A stretch of 64,000 nucleotides of DNA from CAZJFC01 sp964545245 (GCA_964545245.1 CAZJFC010000001.1:1-64000), one strand, 5' to 3'; positions 1 to 8,730 are shown, numbered from the stretch's first letter. The notes: a model not told the origin generated them from the sequence alone. Program-made: numbers and translations.

Positions 1-30
1 CCACTGTTGCACTTCAAACGTGAATCCACC

Positions 31-48
31 TCCCGGCCTGCGCCGGGA
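31..48. repeat. GC-rich inverted repeat near the window edge
   Basis: Seven-base arms TCCCGGC and GCCGGGA flank a four-base loop. No T-run follows, so it does not look like an intrinsic terminator. It resembles an interspersed palindromic sequence. The rest of 1-138 shows no gene that I can support. Confidence 0.4.
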
Positions 49-138
49 TGACTATTATCATTAGGTCAAGGGGATAATTGCCTCGATATTATCTCACTTA
101 TACCTGGCTGCGCCGGGCGAAGCTCGAAGAGCGAAGCT

Positions 139-215
139 TGGTGCACCCGGCGGGATTCGAACCCACAACCTTCGCCTTCGGAGGGCGACGCGCTATCCAG
201 TTGTGCCACGGGTGC
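139..215 (-). tRNA. tRNA-Arg (anticodon CCG)
   Basis: Read on the minus strand, this 77-base stretch folds as a tRNA. The acceptor arms are GCACCCG and CGGGTGC, the anticodon stem is TCGCC/GGCGA around loop CTCCGAA, and the T-arm GTGGG/CCCGC surrounds TTCGAAT. The loop places CCG at the anticodon, which reads the arginine codon CGG. The 3' CCA is encoded in the DNA (139-141 on the plus strand read TGG). The D-stem carries one mismatch. Confidence 0.95.
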
Positions 216-251
216 AATCAAACATTCCGGGATGTGTATAGGGGATTTTGA

Positions 252-287
252 ACAAAAAAGAAACCCGCCAGATTGCTCCGGCGGGCT
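252..287 (-). terminator. Intrinsic terminator of the 311-3130 gene
   Basis: On the minus strand, GCCCGCC and GGCGGGT pair around a ten-base loop and are followed by a T-rich run (complement of the A-run at 254-259). It lies just past the stop codon of the 939-residue gene, so it probably ends that transcript. Confidence 0.8.
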
Positions 288-310
288 TTATCTCTCAGGC
301 CAGGTTGCCG

Positions 311-3130
311 TTAAGCAAGCTCTGATCCTTTGCCCTTCTGGTCAGGATCCTTGTAGTTCCCGACATTAGGGTTAGGTTTGTCCGCTTCAGGTGTTTTTGT
401 TGAAGCGACAAGGCCAAGTTCTTTCGCAACCTCCTCAGGAGGCCGTACAAGCGGAGTCGGCCTTACCTGACTGGTGTCTGGCCCAAAAGTCGGTCTTATA
501 GGCACTTCCGGTTCACCAGGATTAGTATATGACGGGTCACCATCGTCGCCAGGATCTCCACCGGCTGGTGTTTCAGGATCAGGATCTCCGCCGGGTGGTG
601 TTTCAGGATCAGGATCAGGATTTCTACCGGGAGGTGTGTCAGGCTTCGGATTAGGATTAGGCGGTGGAGGCGTTACCGGAATAGTTCCCGGAGTAGTGGT
701 TGTTCTTCTTCCTGTAGTGTTCTCAACTTCCCTGTCCACGGTATCAAGTATTTCCCTGGAAGTAAGCGTAGTGGTATCCCTGCCCGTATCGATATAAGTG
801 CCGGTAGTGTCAACTTTATTGGTAGCAATGGTAATGTTACCCCTGCTGTCGATTTTGGTATCGCAGTAAACATATACATTGCTGGTTCCGGTTTGCTGGC
901 TCAGCTCTTTCGCCTGAGTCGCTTTCTCGGCAATTGAAGTCGCGATAGCTTTATCAAGGGTTGTTCTATCCTTAACTCCTCCGCGAAGACTGTTCTCATA
1001 ATCGGCAATTGCCTCCAGTCCACGGTCAGTCCGCGAGCCGACATCGCCGTCTATCGCGCCAATGTCAAGGCCATGCAGGGTGACACCTTTCTGGATGGCG
1101 GCTTGTTTCCATGTTGGCAGTTTTTTCAGGTTTTCCGGGTTGGTAAGCTTGATAGTTGAGTCGCCGGATAGGCCTTGAAGGAAACTGGTTTCCCTATCAC
1201 TAAGGTCGAACTCACGGTTTGTGCCGTTTTTCGTATAGCTGAGAGTGGTTGTCTGGCGGTTTGCCGCAGAGCTTGCTGCTGCAATCTGCTGTCCGGAATT
1301 GCTGACGTTTTGTCCGCCATAAACATCCTGACCGCGTCCGGCAGTGAGGCCTGCGCCTTCTGCCGCAGCACGCAGGGTTGCAAGGTTTTGCGGTACAATC
1401 ACGCTGCTGTAACGGCCACCTGTAGCCTTGTCCATTTCCTTTGTCTGCCTGTTGATATAGTCGTTATTGTTACGGTTATTGGTATTTAGGCCCGAAACTT
1501 TTTCGCCACCAATGCCCATAAAACCGCCTCTCTGGCCGACTGTTGTTCCCGATGCGAGGGCGTTTTCAGCAAGGTCAAACGTACCTGGAGCAAATTTTTT
1601 GCCCGCAACATATGCTTGTGCTTGTTGAGAGGTCAAAGGTTCTGCACGTCCGGTAAAGATTGCTTTGGTGATATCCGGCGTACCGGCATTGACTTGTGCA
1701 ACAGTTTCTGTAATGCCTACTTTCAAACCGCCAACGAAAGATTGGGTTTGCGTATCATAACCGGCTTCGCCGTCGAGGAATGCGTTAGGGTTGCCGAACA
1801 AATTATCTTTACGGAGAGTGCCTACAATCTGGTAGGTTTCAGATTTGTTGCGGCCTGTCTGCGTAACTTCAATACGGCGGCCTGCCGCGCCAAAAGCGAG
1901 GTCAGGGTTATTTTTAGTCCTGAACTGGAGCGAAGCCTCAACCATGTTTGATTCAGCGCTTACCCCTGTCCTGCCGCTTTCCTGGTCATTATACGCACCA
2001 CGGACATATGCGCCGAAATTGGCATAGGTCTTGCCGTTATCAGCGCGTTTAACGGTGGTATAGCCTAAAGTGGCCTGCGCGGTATTTTGTTTGATATCAT
2101 CAAGTTTCTCGGCGCCGCCTCTCAAATCAGCAGAAAGGACATAGGCGGTTTTGCCGTCGTTTCCCACGACCCATTTACCGCCGGCCTGTAAGGTGCCGCT
2201 GTATTCGCCGCCGGTATATACGGCAACCGCGCCTTTCGCGCCGACACGGTAAGTATCATTTTCCACCTGGCCGCGGAAAGCTGCAACGCCGCCAACACCG
2301 GCTTCGGTGTTATAAGCAACACCAACGCCGACTGCGTTATTGCCATCCGGGCTGCGGCGTTCGACAAGAACGCTGCCTGTACCGATTATACCGCCTTTGT
2401 TATCAACCAGATGGTCGCGGCTGATGCCCTGCGCGCCAGCGCTAATTGCGGTTCTGCTGTCTTCACTGATGAAGAGTTCCGCATCGCCATAGATTTCGCC
2501 GCCGGCATCATTGCCGAGTGTAGCTTGCTGGGTTGTTGCGGTCCGGCGCGGGTCCTGTGGAGCGCGGAGTTCAATCAGGTCGCTGTCAACGATATGTCCG
2601 TTCGCTTCAAGGCGGATTCTTTTTCCGCTTTCGGAACGGTAAGTTACTGTGCCTTCAGCACCGCCTGCTCCTTTGCCGTCAAGTGTTGAGCCGCGAAGTG
2701 CGCCGCCGGCAGTAATGCTCGGCTCGCCTGCTTCCGGAACTGGGTCAAAAGGAACTTCCGGCGGAGGATTTTTGTCATAGGTTGGCGGGTTTTTACCAGA
2801 AGGAGTATCGATAGTGCCTTTCACGCCATGTATGTTATCAACAGTATAGCTACCATCGCCGTTAGCTGTAACATTCATAACCGTCTGGTCTCCGGCAGGG
2901 CCGGTGAGGGCTGCTCCTTGCCCGGAAAGAATCTGGCGGATAAAAGTTTCACCGCCTGCTTTATTCAACGCATCAAGGGTTTTTCTGCCAAAATTGGTGT
3001 CTGCCGCAGCTTCACCGGTAACAAGATTACCCTTCCTGTCCCTATAGTCCAGGTTATGACCTTCTGCCTGAAGTGCGAGTTGGACTGCTTTGCGTTGGTC
3101 AGGAGTTAGTGAATCATAATAAGTAGCCAT
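311..3130 (-). CDS. Large protein with peptidoglycan-binding-like ends and a beta-rich middle
   Basis: I do not recognise this 939-residue protein as a named family. Residues 1-60 (LTPDQRKAVQLALQ...FGRKTLDAL) and about 685-715 (IGAIDGDVGSRTDRGLEAI) both resemble the helical peptidoglycan-binding domain in which a D-G-x-x-G-x-x-T turn precedes a final helix. Residues of about 200-480 are glycine-rich with short alternating strands (for example VGVGVAYNTEAGVGG and YSGTLQAGGKWVVG), as in beta-barrels or bacterial surface repeats. Residues of about 813-883 are a Pro/Asp/Gly linker with repeated PPGGDPDPETP-type units. No N-terminal signal peptide is visible, so any export would need a non-Sec route. 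The next gene upstream on the same strand encodes a small secreted protein, and the two may be co-transcribed. A wall-associated or surface role is inference only. Confidence 0.75.
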   Translation of the reverse strand: MATYYDSLTPDQRKAVQLALQAEGHNLDYRDRKGNLVTGEAAADTNFGRKTLDALNKAGGETFIRQILSGQGAALTGPAGDQTVMNVTANGDGSYTVDNIHGVKGTIDTPSGKNPPTYDKNPPPEVPFDPVPEAGEPSITAGGALRGSTLDGKGAGGAEGTVTYRSESGKRIRLEANGHIVDSDLIELRAPQDPRRTATTQQATLGNDAGGEIYGDAELFISEDSRTAISAGAQGISRDHLVDNKGGIIGTGSVLVERRSPDGNNAVGVGVAYNTEAGVGGVAAFRGQVENDTYRVGAKGAVAVYTGGEYSGTLQAGGKWVVGNDGKTAYVLSADLRGGAEKLDDIKQNTAQATLGYTTVKRADNGKTYANFGAYVRGAYNDQESGRTGVSAESNMVEASLQFRTKNNPDLAFGAAGRRIEVTQTGRNKSETYQIVGTLRKDNLFGNPNAFLDGEAGYDTQTQSFVGGLKVGITETVAQVNAGTPDITKAIFTGRAEPLTSQQAQAYVAGKKFAPGTFDLAENALASGTTVGQRGGFMGIGGEKVSGLNTNNRNNNDYINRQTKEMDKATGGRYSSVIVPQNLATLRAAAEGAGLTAGRGQDVYGGQNVSNSGQQIAAASSAANRQTTTLSYTKNGTNREFDLSDRETSFLQGLSGDSTIKLTNPENLKKLPTWKQAAIQKGVTLHGLDIGAIDGDVGSRTDRGLEAIADYENSLRGGVKDRTTLDKAIATSIAEKATQAKELSQQTGTSNVYVYCDTKIDSRGNITIATNKVDTTGTYIDTGRDTTTLTSREILDTVDREVENTTGRRTTTTPGTIPVTPPPPNPNPKPDTPPGRNPDPDPETPPGGDPDPETPAGGDPGDDGDPSYTNPGEPEVPIRPTFGPDTSQVRPTPLVRPPEEVAKELGLVASTKTPEADKPNPNVGNYKDPDQKGKGSELA

Positions 3131-3204
3131 TTTTTCCTCTTTCCGTTTTTAATTTGTTATTTAATTCGTTGTTAAATCTAAATTTTTACCTGTCTGGTTC
3201 CCGT

Positions 3205-3630
3205 TCACTGAAGCCCCGGGGGAGTCGGGGGCCTTGTTTCCGGGTCTGGTTGTTGCCCCGGAATTTTCACTGCGCTCTGTTTTGTTTTTTCGCCGTTGTC
3301 CACATCCGCGCTTGTGCCTACATTATCCACGGATTTTGTTTCTATTTTATTACCGTTAACAATTTTTTCCGGCACATTGGTATTTTTACCACTAACGTTT
3401 CCGCTTGCCGTTTCCAGATCCTCCAGCCGGTAGGTCGGCGTGGTGGCGATTATGCTGGTCTGGCCTTTGTTGTCCCTTAAAGCTTCAATTCTGGCATTGG
3501 CGCGGTCACGTGCTGTTTCTGCCTCAAAACGCTTCTGGGCGATATAATTATCGGTCACCGGCCCGGCTTCTGCGGGAGCAGAAATCGGGGTGATCAGAAC
3601 CAATGATACAGTAGCCCAGACTTTAATCAT
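3205..3630 (-). CDS. Small secreted protein of unknown function
   Basis: This 141-residue product starts with a clear signal peptide: MIKVW, a hydrophobic core, then a likely cleavage near APAEAG around residue 20. A short charged helix (FEAETARDRANARIEALRD) follows, then a low-complexity Asn/Thr/Lys stretch and a proline-rich tail ending PPTPPGLQ. No family is recognised. It lies about 75 bases upstream of the 939-residue gene on the same strand. Both carry Pro-rich C-terminal tails, which suggests, without proving, that they work in the same envelope-located process. Confidence 0.6.
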   Translation of the reverse strand: MIKVWATVSLVLITPISAPAEAGPVTDNYIAQKRFEAETARDRANARIEALRDNKGQTSIIATTPTYRLEDLETASGNVSGKNTNVPEKIVNGNKIETKSVDNVGTSADVDNGEKTKQSAVKIPGQQPDPETRPPTPPGLQ

Positions 3631-3705
3631 AGTGTTATTGTTAACATAGTGTTAATATTTATTGCAAGTAAAATTATATTAAAGTTTTATTAAAGTAGTG
3701 TTAAC
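3630..3705. promoter_or_regulatory. AT-rich control region with repeated TAGTGTTA motifs
   Basis: Three direct copies of TAGTGTTA lie at 3630-3637, 3647-3654 and 3696-3703, with a related TTGTTAACAT at 3639-3648. They sit directly upstream of the minus-strand secreted-protein gene at 3630. Iterated motifs at this position may be binding sites for a regulator, but nothing in the window identifies one. Confidence 0.4.
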
Positions 3706-3752
3706 ATCACGGAACGGCAGAAAACCGCCATTCCTCAAGGGTGTGCATAGGA

Positions 3753-5723
3753 TTAAACCAGCCGGACCGTGATCAGGCTGCTGATGATTTCCTTGAATAT
3801 GCCGTCCATGACTTCCTGTAACTTGTCAGGGGTGACATTAGGATAATACCCGTCGGTGGAAGAGCAATCCTCATAGCGCCTTATGGAACCTGTAGGGTAG
3901 AAATCATAAAGGATGGTATAGATTTTAACATCATCCTGTTTTATGCGCCCGCATAGCTGCACATACTGGTCATCCGTAACTGCCGGGTTCGGGGCATAGC
4001 CATCGCACTGTATGCGGTAACTGCCGGTAAGTTTACCGTCATTATCCATACCGTCAGTGATAAGTATCAGGTATTTCCGGTTTTTATCCGATGGCAGTTC
4101 CCTGCGGCTGGCGGCAGAGTTTCCGCCGAGCAGTCCGCCAACATACTTTTCCGTGACGGAAGGCGCGGACCACCTGCTGCCCTTGGTATGGTTTTCAATA
4201 GTAAGCCATGCCCATAACAGCCCATTTATGCTGGAAGTGCCGTGCGCATGGGTAAAATGCGCGGATTTGTTTATGCGCGAAGTCTGGTGGTTGATCACCC
4301 TCAGCGACTCCTCATAATTATCACCGAAAAGGCTTGCTCCCGCGCCCATTGCGGTAAACCGTGAAACTGCCGCACTTAATATATCTTTTTCATTGGTAAG
4401 CGGCTGCACCGGGAATGATTCATGCAGTTCGATATATGTCTGGCCGTCAGCATTAAGCTCTTTAAGTGAAGAAGTTTCCATCCCGCCACTTTCTCCTCTA
4501 TATCGTATATGCCTCTCATCCTGCCGCGGCGGGCTGACTGCGCCGGTAGTGAGTATGCTACCCCCCGCATTTTGTCTGCTTTCCTCCCAAAGTTGTCTTT
4601 CAATACGCTGGTCAAGTGCGGCGAGTACCGCACCGTTATAGCAGAGATTGTATTTGTATATCTCAGTTGAGGCGGTGCTCATATGACTCTGGTTTATGCT
4701 GTCGTAGGTCGCGCGGAAAGAGTCGAGTGGCATTAGCGACATGGGGTTTGAGTTGGGTGCTGAGAGGGCGCTCAGCTGCGCGGCGCTTGTGATTGAAGGG
4801 ATGCGGTCAAGCACATGCCGGAAGTTAGGGCCGTAATTGACGTAATACGGGCGCACCGGCGAGATTTTCCCGGTCGAGGTAAGGTCGGTCGAGGTGCCGA
4901 AATCACGGAAATTAAGGGTTTCATACCGATACTCATCAACCCCGAGCGCGCCGCTACCGGCCCTGATAAAACTGCTGTTATAAGGGAAAAGGTTCACAAG
5001 CCCGGAAAAAGGGACAATGCTGGCATAGATGTTTTTGTTGGTGGCGCTGGTATCGGCAAAATAAGTGTTGAAGATGAAATTCATTGTATCGACCAGGTTC
5101 TTGGCCTTTGTGATATCGTAAGCGCGGGCGAGGGATGGTTCGGTTATGCATTCAAACCCTGCGCCGCAATACATTGAGGAGGTGTAGTCAAGTGCGAAGG
5201 CAACTTCCACCTTTGTATCAGTGGAAAGGCTGAAAGCCGCATTTGAACTGGTGCATGTCCGCGTGTTTTGGGCATGGTTCGCCGCATCCGCCATCTCCGT
5301 TTTAAGGTCCGCGCAGGCCTTTACGTATACGATATAGTCACTGCCCGTGCCATTGGCGGAAGGCCGGGTTTCATATCTGACAACTAGGCTCGAAGGGTCA
5401 TAAATCGCGCTTGTCTGCACATTGGCAAAATTCTGGGTAATCAGGCGGTCGGCATATTCTTCAAGCTTATCCTGTCCCGGGCTCCAGCTGAACGGATCCG
5501 GGTCTTTCCCTATCTGGTCAAGGATGCCGCGCAGGATGAATTCCGAAGTGCCAAGCGCTGCCGCGTCGGTCGTCCCCTGATTTTTGGAATAGGAGGTCTG
5601 TGTGCGGTTCATGTCAATGGCGAGGGAAAGTACGCCTAGCATAACCAGAACCAGGGTAATGACGACGATAAGCGCCACCGCGCCTTTTGTATCGTCAGAA
5701 AATCTTTTGAGGAATGTTTTCAT
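3753..5723 (-). CDS. TadG-like pilus-assembly protein with a von Willebrand A domain
   Basis: This 656-residue protein has the hallmark N-terminus of Tad/Flp pilus minor pseudopilin-like TadG proteins. A short basic leader (MKTFLKRFSDDTKG) is followed by one membrane helix at about residues 14-37 and then the TDAAALG motif. A von Willebrand A domain begins near residue 172. Its metal-binding DxTSS (a variant of DxSxS) lies at about 179-183 and a late ILITDGMDND strand completes the fold. Cysteine pairs occur within the domain. No other tad genes are present in the window, so it is an orphan here. Membrane-anchored with a periplasmic bulk is the expected topology. A hairpin at 3712-3737 downstream lacks a T-run. 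Confidence 0.85.
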   Translation of the reverse strand: MKTFLKRFSDDTKGAVALIVVITLVLVMLGVLSLAIDMNRTQTSYSKNQGTTDAAALGTSEFILRGILDQIGKDPDPFSWSPGQDKLEEYADRLITQNFANVQTSAIYDPSSLVVRYETRPSANGTGSDYIVYVKACADLKTEMADAANHAQNTRTCTSSNAAFSLSTDTKVEVAFALDYTSSMYCGAGFECITEPSLARAYDITKAKNLVDTMNFIFNTYFADTSATNKNIYASIVPFSGLVNLFPYNSSFIRAGSGALGVDEYRYETLNFRDFGTSTDLTSTGKISPVRPYYVNYGPNFRHVLDRIPSITSAAQLSALSAPNSNPMSLMPLDSFRATYDSINQSHMSTASTEIYKYNLCYNGAVLAALDQRIERQLWEESRQNAGGSILTTGAVSPPRQDERHIRYRGESGGMETSSLKELNADGQTYIELHESFPVQPLTNEKDILSAAVSRFTAMGAGASLFGDNYEESLRVINHQTSRINKSAHFTHAHGTSSINGLLWAWLTIENHTKGSRWSAPSVTEKYVGGLLGGNSAASRRELPSDKNRKYLILITDGMDNDGKLTGSYRIQCDGYAPNPAVTDDQYVQLCGRIKQDDVKIYTILYDFYPTGSIRRYEDCSSTDGYYPNVTPDKLQEVMDGIFKEIISSLITVRLV

Positions 5724-5909
5724 GTGCAGGGTCTTCCGTGTTCAATATGCGTTTCTGGCAGGTTACGGCCAAAACTTCGAGTCATGGACATAAAATACCC
5801 TTACTGCCGTGGTTAGTAAACAGGAAAGGCGGGCTGTAACAAAAAATTCACAGCGCTACGCAGGTCCCTTGCGCTCACGGCAGGGAATTTCGCTTTAAAA
5901 TTTAGGAGG

Positions 5910-6341
5910 TTACGCTGCCGGGGTTTCAGGGGCTGCTGCTGCCGCCGGAGCTTCTGCCGGGGCATTTGCCGCCGCTTCGGCTGCTGCCGCTGCATCCGCT
6001 TCCGCTTTTGCCTTTGCTTCTTCTGCGGCTTTTGCGTCTGCGCGGCGTTTGATCGCCTTGTCACGCAGGGCGGAAATTTTTTTGCTTTCTTTCAGCACGC
6101 CTGCTTTCACGAGCTGGCGGGCAACAAGGTCGGTCGGCTGCGCGCCGGTTGAAAGCCAGTAATTCAGGCGCTCAGGATTGAATTTAAAACGGTTTTCAGA
6201 AGTCTTGGCTTCGAGCGGGTTGTAAGTGCCGAGTTTCTCAAGGAAACGGCCATCGCGCCTTGATGTCGCGTTAGTGGCCACGATGTGGTAAAACGGGCGG
6301 TTTGTAGTTCCTGCCCTTGCCAGTCTGATTTTTACTGCCAT
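5910..6341 (-). CDS. rpsP: 30S ribosomal protein S16
   Basis: The first 80 or so residues match bacterial S16 closely (MAVKIRLARAGTTNRPFYHI, then DGRFLEKLGTYNP and RLNYWLSTGAQPTD). S16 binds 16S rRNA and helps assemble the small subunit. At 143 residues it is longer than the usual 80-90. The extra C-terminus is a low-complexity Ala/Lys/Glu tail, a pattern often seen in alphaproteobacterial S16. The usual partners rimM and trmD are not beside it; the next minus-strand gene is a TadG-like protein. Confidence 0.97.
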   Translation of the reverse strand: MAVKIRLARAGTTNRPFYHIVATNATSRRDGRFLEKLGTYNPLEAKTSENRFKFNPERLNYWLSTGAQPTDLVARQLVKAGVLKESKKISALRDKAIKRRADAKAAEEAKAKAEADAAAAAEAAANAPAEAPAAAAAPETPAA

Positions 6342-6771
6342 ATGTAAATTCCTGATTCTTTTAATTTGGGGAGGGACTTCTAGGCCATAGTTCGGCCCCT
6401 GTCAAGAATTATTTCCGCCGGGAATGGGTAAGTCCCGTTGCTGGCGTTCGTGTTACCCCTAAGGACGGGATAAATAAAACCGGAAATTCCCGCAATAATC
6501 CGTGCAAAGCCTTATCCAGCAAGGGTTTTGCCGGGTAAAAATAATGCTTGCATTTTATGACAAATCATAATATAATATCCACTGGTTCAACTACCAGTGT
6601 ATGGCAGAACTGAGTTTACAGGAGGTAATAAAAAGCTGTGAGGAAAAAATTTCATAAAAAGCTGGTGCTTTAACGGTGTGTTAACTTGTTATGATGTACA
6701 GGATACATCTTATCAAGAAATGTCATGATTCAATTGTGAGTTGTGGCATGAAGTAACAAACCGGGAGTGCA
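6342..6771. other. 430-base intergenic region between divergent genes
   Basis: I find no convincing gene here. It separates rpsP (minus) from the 6772 gene (plus). It holds a good plus-strand promoter candidate at 6548-6576 and an inverted repeat GATGTA/TACATC with a five-base gap at 6693-6709, just ahead of the downstream gene, which could be an operator. Confidence 0.5.
6548..6576 (+). promoter_or_regulatory. Candidate sigma70 promoter
   Basis: TTGCAT at 6548-6553 and a perfect TATAAT at 6571-6576 are 17 bases apart. Transcription would start near 6583, giving a leader of about 190 bases before the gene at 6772. Confidence 0.45.
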
Positions 6772-7347
6772 ATGGCTATGTTGTTGGAACTGACAGAAGG
6801 TAATTTTAGCAATGTTTGGGATAAAAACGAATATGACCATAAACCACATAAAACCGCCGCCACCCTGCGCAGGAAGTGCCGCGCGGCGAAAAGATCCGGC
6901 ATGGACGACGAGGAGGGAACCTTCCCGCCCCGCCGCCCTTCGCCAATCCGTGAGGATGAATCGGCGCAGTGCGAATTGCTGTGGAAAGCGGTTATCATCC
7001 AGGCGTTTTGTGATTTATCGGATAATGGCGGCGGGCATGAAAAACGCCTCGCCAGAAGTTACAGCTTCGCCTGGTTCGCGGAAGCCAGCCCCGATGGCAA
7101 CCCGACCGAGTTTGAGACTGTCTGCGAGCTTGCCGGGCTTGAAAAGGCGATGGTGCTGCAGATAGTCAAAAGGATACGCAACCGCGAGCTTGAAATCACC
7201 GAAGGGATGAATTTCCGCATCTTTGAAAAAGAACTGCCGGAGATTTTTTATAAAATCAGCCCGGAAGAGATTTTCGGCCAGATGGGCGGCGGCGGTATTC
7301 CGGGCATAAACCAAAACATGAATCCAGCTATAAAGGAGGAAAAATAA
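6772..7347 (+). CDS. Uncharacterised 191-residue protein
   Basis: No known family is recognised with confidence. The ATG at 6772 is preceded by GGGAG at 6763-6767; a second ATG at 6778 is possible. Residues of about 55-110 are helical. A central motif, FAWFAEASPDGNPTEFETVC then AGLEKAMV, resembles a segment found in uncharacterised proteobacterial proteins that pairs an aromatic-rich strand with a helix-turn-helix-like region. The C-terminus is Gly/Asn-rich. Its stop codon overlaps the start of the next gene by one base (TAATG), so the two are translationally coupled. Codon use looks like that of its neighbours. Confidence 0.65.
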   Translation: MAMLLELTEGNFSNVWDKNEYDHKPHKTAATLRRKCRAAKRSGMDDEEGTFPPRRPSPIREDESAQCELLWKAVIIQAFCDLSDNGGGHEKRLARSYSFAWFAEASPDGNPTEFETVCELAGLEKAMVLQIVKRIRNRELEITEGMNFRIFEKELPEIFYKISPEEIFGQMGGGGIPGINQNMNPAIKEEK

Positions 7348-7934
7348 TGAAATTCACTTCACGCAGGGGAAGAAGGCCGGCAATGCATACCGTGGCAAAC
7401 ACGGCGGCACATGAATTGACCGGGAAAGAAATAACCGGGAAAAAAGACAGCGGGACAAAGGAACTCCGCGCGAAGATCCGGCTCAACATGACCAAGGAAC
7501 CGGTGGATATCTGCCATGAGCGGAAAATCATCGGCGATGATGAGCATAACGCGGCGCTGCATTTCCGCTGGCTTTATATGGTGCGTTTCGGCCCGCCGGA
7601 TGTTTCCGCGCTGGACTGGAACAATTATTATGGCCGGGAACTTAAGGAAGATAACCACCGCTGGCGCGAGATCAGGGAAAAGGAATATGCGGAGGCGCTG
7701 GAAAAGCTGCGCGGCTCCGGGGCGCTGAAAATCGTGATGAATATCGTGGTTTTCAACCATTTCCCAAGGTTCCTTACCGGGGTGAATTTCCTCAGCCGCG
7801 CGCAGATAATCCAGAACCAGAAGGAAATTTCCCGCCTGAAAGAGGGGCTTTCCGCACTCTCCCGCCACTGGGGAATGGCAGGCGATTATGATAATAATTA
7901 TGATATTTCAAGGGGGTATGGCGTAATGAAGTAA
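7347..7934 (+). CDS. Uncharacterised 195-residue protein coupled to the 6772 gene
   Basis: AGGAGG at 7334-7339 gives a strong ribosome site seven bases ahead of the ATG. The N-terminus is basic (MKFTSRRGRRPA). The core reads PVDICHERKIIGDDEHNAAL, followed by FRWLYMVRFGPPDV. My recollection is that this LYxxRFGxPxV signature occurs in a group of uncharacterised alphaproteobacterial proteins, but I cannot name a family. A helical C-terminal half includes a coiled-coil-like stretch near the end (QNQKEISRLKEGLSALSRHW). Overlap with the upstream gene points to a two-gene unit. Fiber or DNA-related roles cannot be separated from sequence alone. Confidence 0.7.
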   Translation: MKFTSRRGRRPAMHTVANTAAHELTGKEITGKKDSGTKELRAKIRLNMTKEPVDICHERKIIGDDEHNAALHFRWLYMVRFGPPDVSALDWNNYYGRELKEDNHRWREIREKEYAEALEKLRGSGALKIVMNIVVFNHFPRFLTGVNFLSRAQIIQNQKEISRLKEGLSALSRHWGMAGDYDNNYDISRGYGVMK

Positions 7935-7977
7935 GTTTAATCAAATTTTAAGCATAGTCTGTTATCCTGCAACCTAG

Positions 7978-8436
7978 ATGGAAGACTCAATGAAACAGCA
8001 AATGGCTTATCATCAGCAAGTGGCCTCGTATCAGGTGGCAAACAGCACGCTTCAAAAAACAAAGCAGCTGGTGCTGCTTTATGATGCGGTAATCAGGTTC
8101 CTGCGGCAGGCACGTGTGGCAATGGAAGAACAGCGCTTTGAGGACAGGATGAACCTTATCCAGAAAGCGAGCAATATTGTTACCGGGCTGCACAGCGCCC
8201 TTGATTATGAAAAAGGCGGCGAAATTTCGCAGATGCTGAATAATTTCTATTCGGCGATCGACCTGCGTATGATTGCGCTGAACCGCACCAACAGCGCGGA
8301 GGATTGCGATAAGATAATCCGTGATGTGAAGATGATGCGTGACGCATGGGCGCAGATCGACGAGCAATATGGCGCGCAGCCGGTTCCTGCCGTGGAACCT
8401 TCCGCTGAAGACAAACCTTCCGGCTTCGAGGCGTAG
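7978..8436 (+). CDS. fliS: Flagellin export chaperone FliS
   Basis: The 152-residue product matches FliS. It has an N-terminal YxxQVA-type start (HHQQVASYQVANSTLQKTKQ), then LVLLYDAVIRFLRQA, a Gly/Leu segment LHSALDYEKGGEISQMLNNFY, and a DCDKIIRDVKMMRDAW helix. FliS binds newly made flagellin in the cytoplasm and stops it polymerising before export. The translation start could be 7978 or the ATG at 7990; neither has a strong ribosome site. The Pro/Glu-rich tail is longer than in E. coli FliS (136 residues). The flagellar cap gene fliD lies 4 kb away on the other strand. Confidence 0.9.
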   Translation: MEDSMKQQMAYHQQVASYQVANSTLQKTKQLVLLYDAVIRFLRQARVAMEEQRFEDRMNLIQKASNIVTGLHSALDYEKGGEISQMLNNFYSAIDLRMIALNRTNSAEDCDKIIRDVKMMRDAWAQIDEQYGAQPVPAVEPSAEDKPSGFEA

Positions 8437-8445
8437 ATTATTTTT

Positions 8446-8507
8446 TGCCCCCTTCGCGGCTCCTGCCGCTCAGATGGGCTGCTTGCATTCGCTCGCGCTC
8501 AGGGCTG
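8446..8507. repeat. Direct repeat, copy 1
   Basis: Shares an identical 22-base core (8460-8481) with copy 2 at 8684-8705 and similar flanks ending in CTCAGGGCTG. The differences are small insertions and substitutions. Confidence 0.7.
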
Positions 8508-8670
8508 TCCCGTTCTCCTAAACGGCCTCCTCAATTCTCCCCCCTATCAGGGGGGACGGAAGGGGGGTGGATGCTGTAGTGTCAGTTTCTTACTCCCACT
8601 GACACTGTCACTCCCACTCTCTTGGCACCTCACCCCAGCCCTCTCCTCATAGGAGAGGGGGTTATATTTC

Positions 8671-8730
8671 TGCCCCTTCGTTGCTCCTGCCGCTCAGATG
8701 GGCTGTTCGCTCCGCTCACGCTCAGGGCTG
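8671..8730. repeat. Direct repeat, copy 2
   Basis: Second copy of the repeat at 8446-8507, in the same orientation and about 225 bases downstream. The 22-base core is at 8684-8705. Confidence 0.7.

Noticed and set aside
474..797. Plus-strand open frame rich in Gly/Ser/Pro opposite the C-terminal tail of the 939-residue gene
   Set aside because: It is the antisense shadow of the Pro/Asp/Gly repeat codons; no ribosome site and no recognisable domain.
3712..3737. Terminator after the TadG-like gene
   Set aside because: The hairpin GGAATGGCGG/CTGCCGTTCC is sound but no T-run follows on the minus strand.
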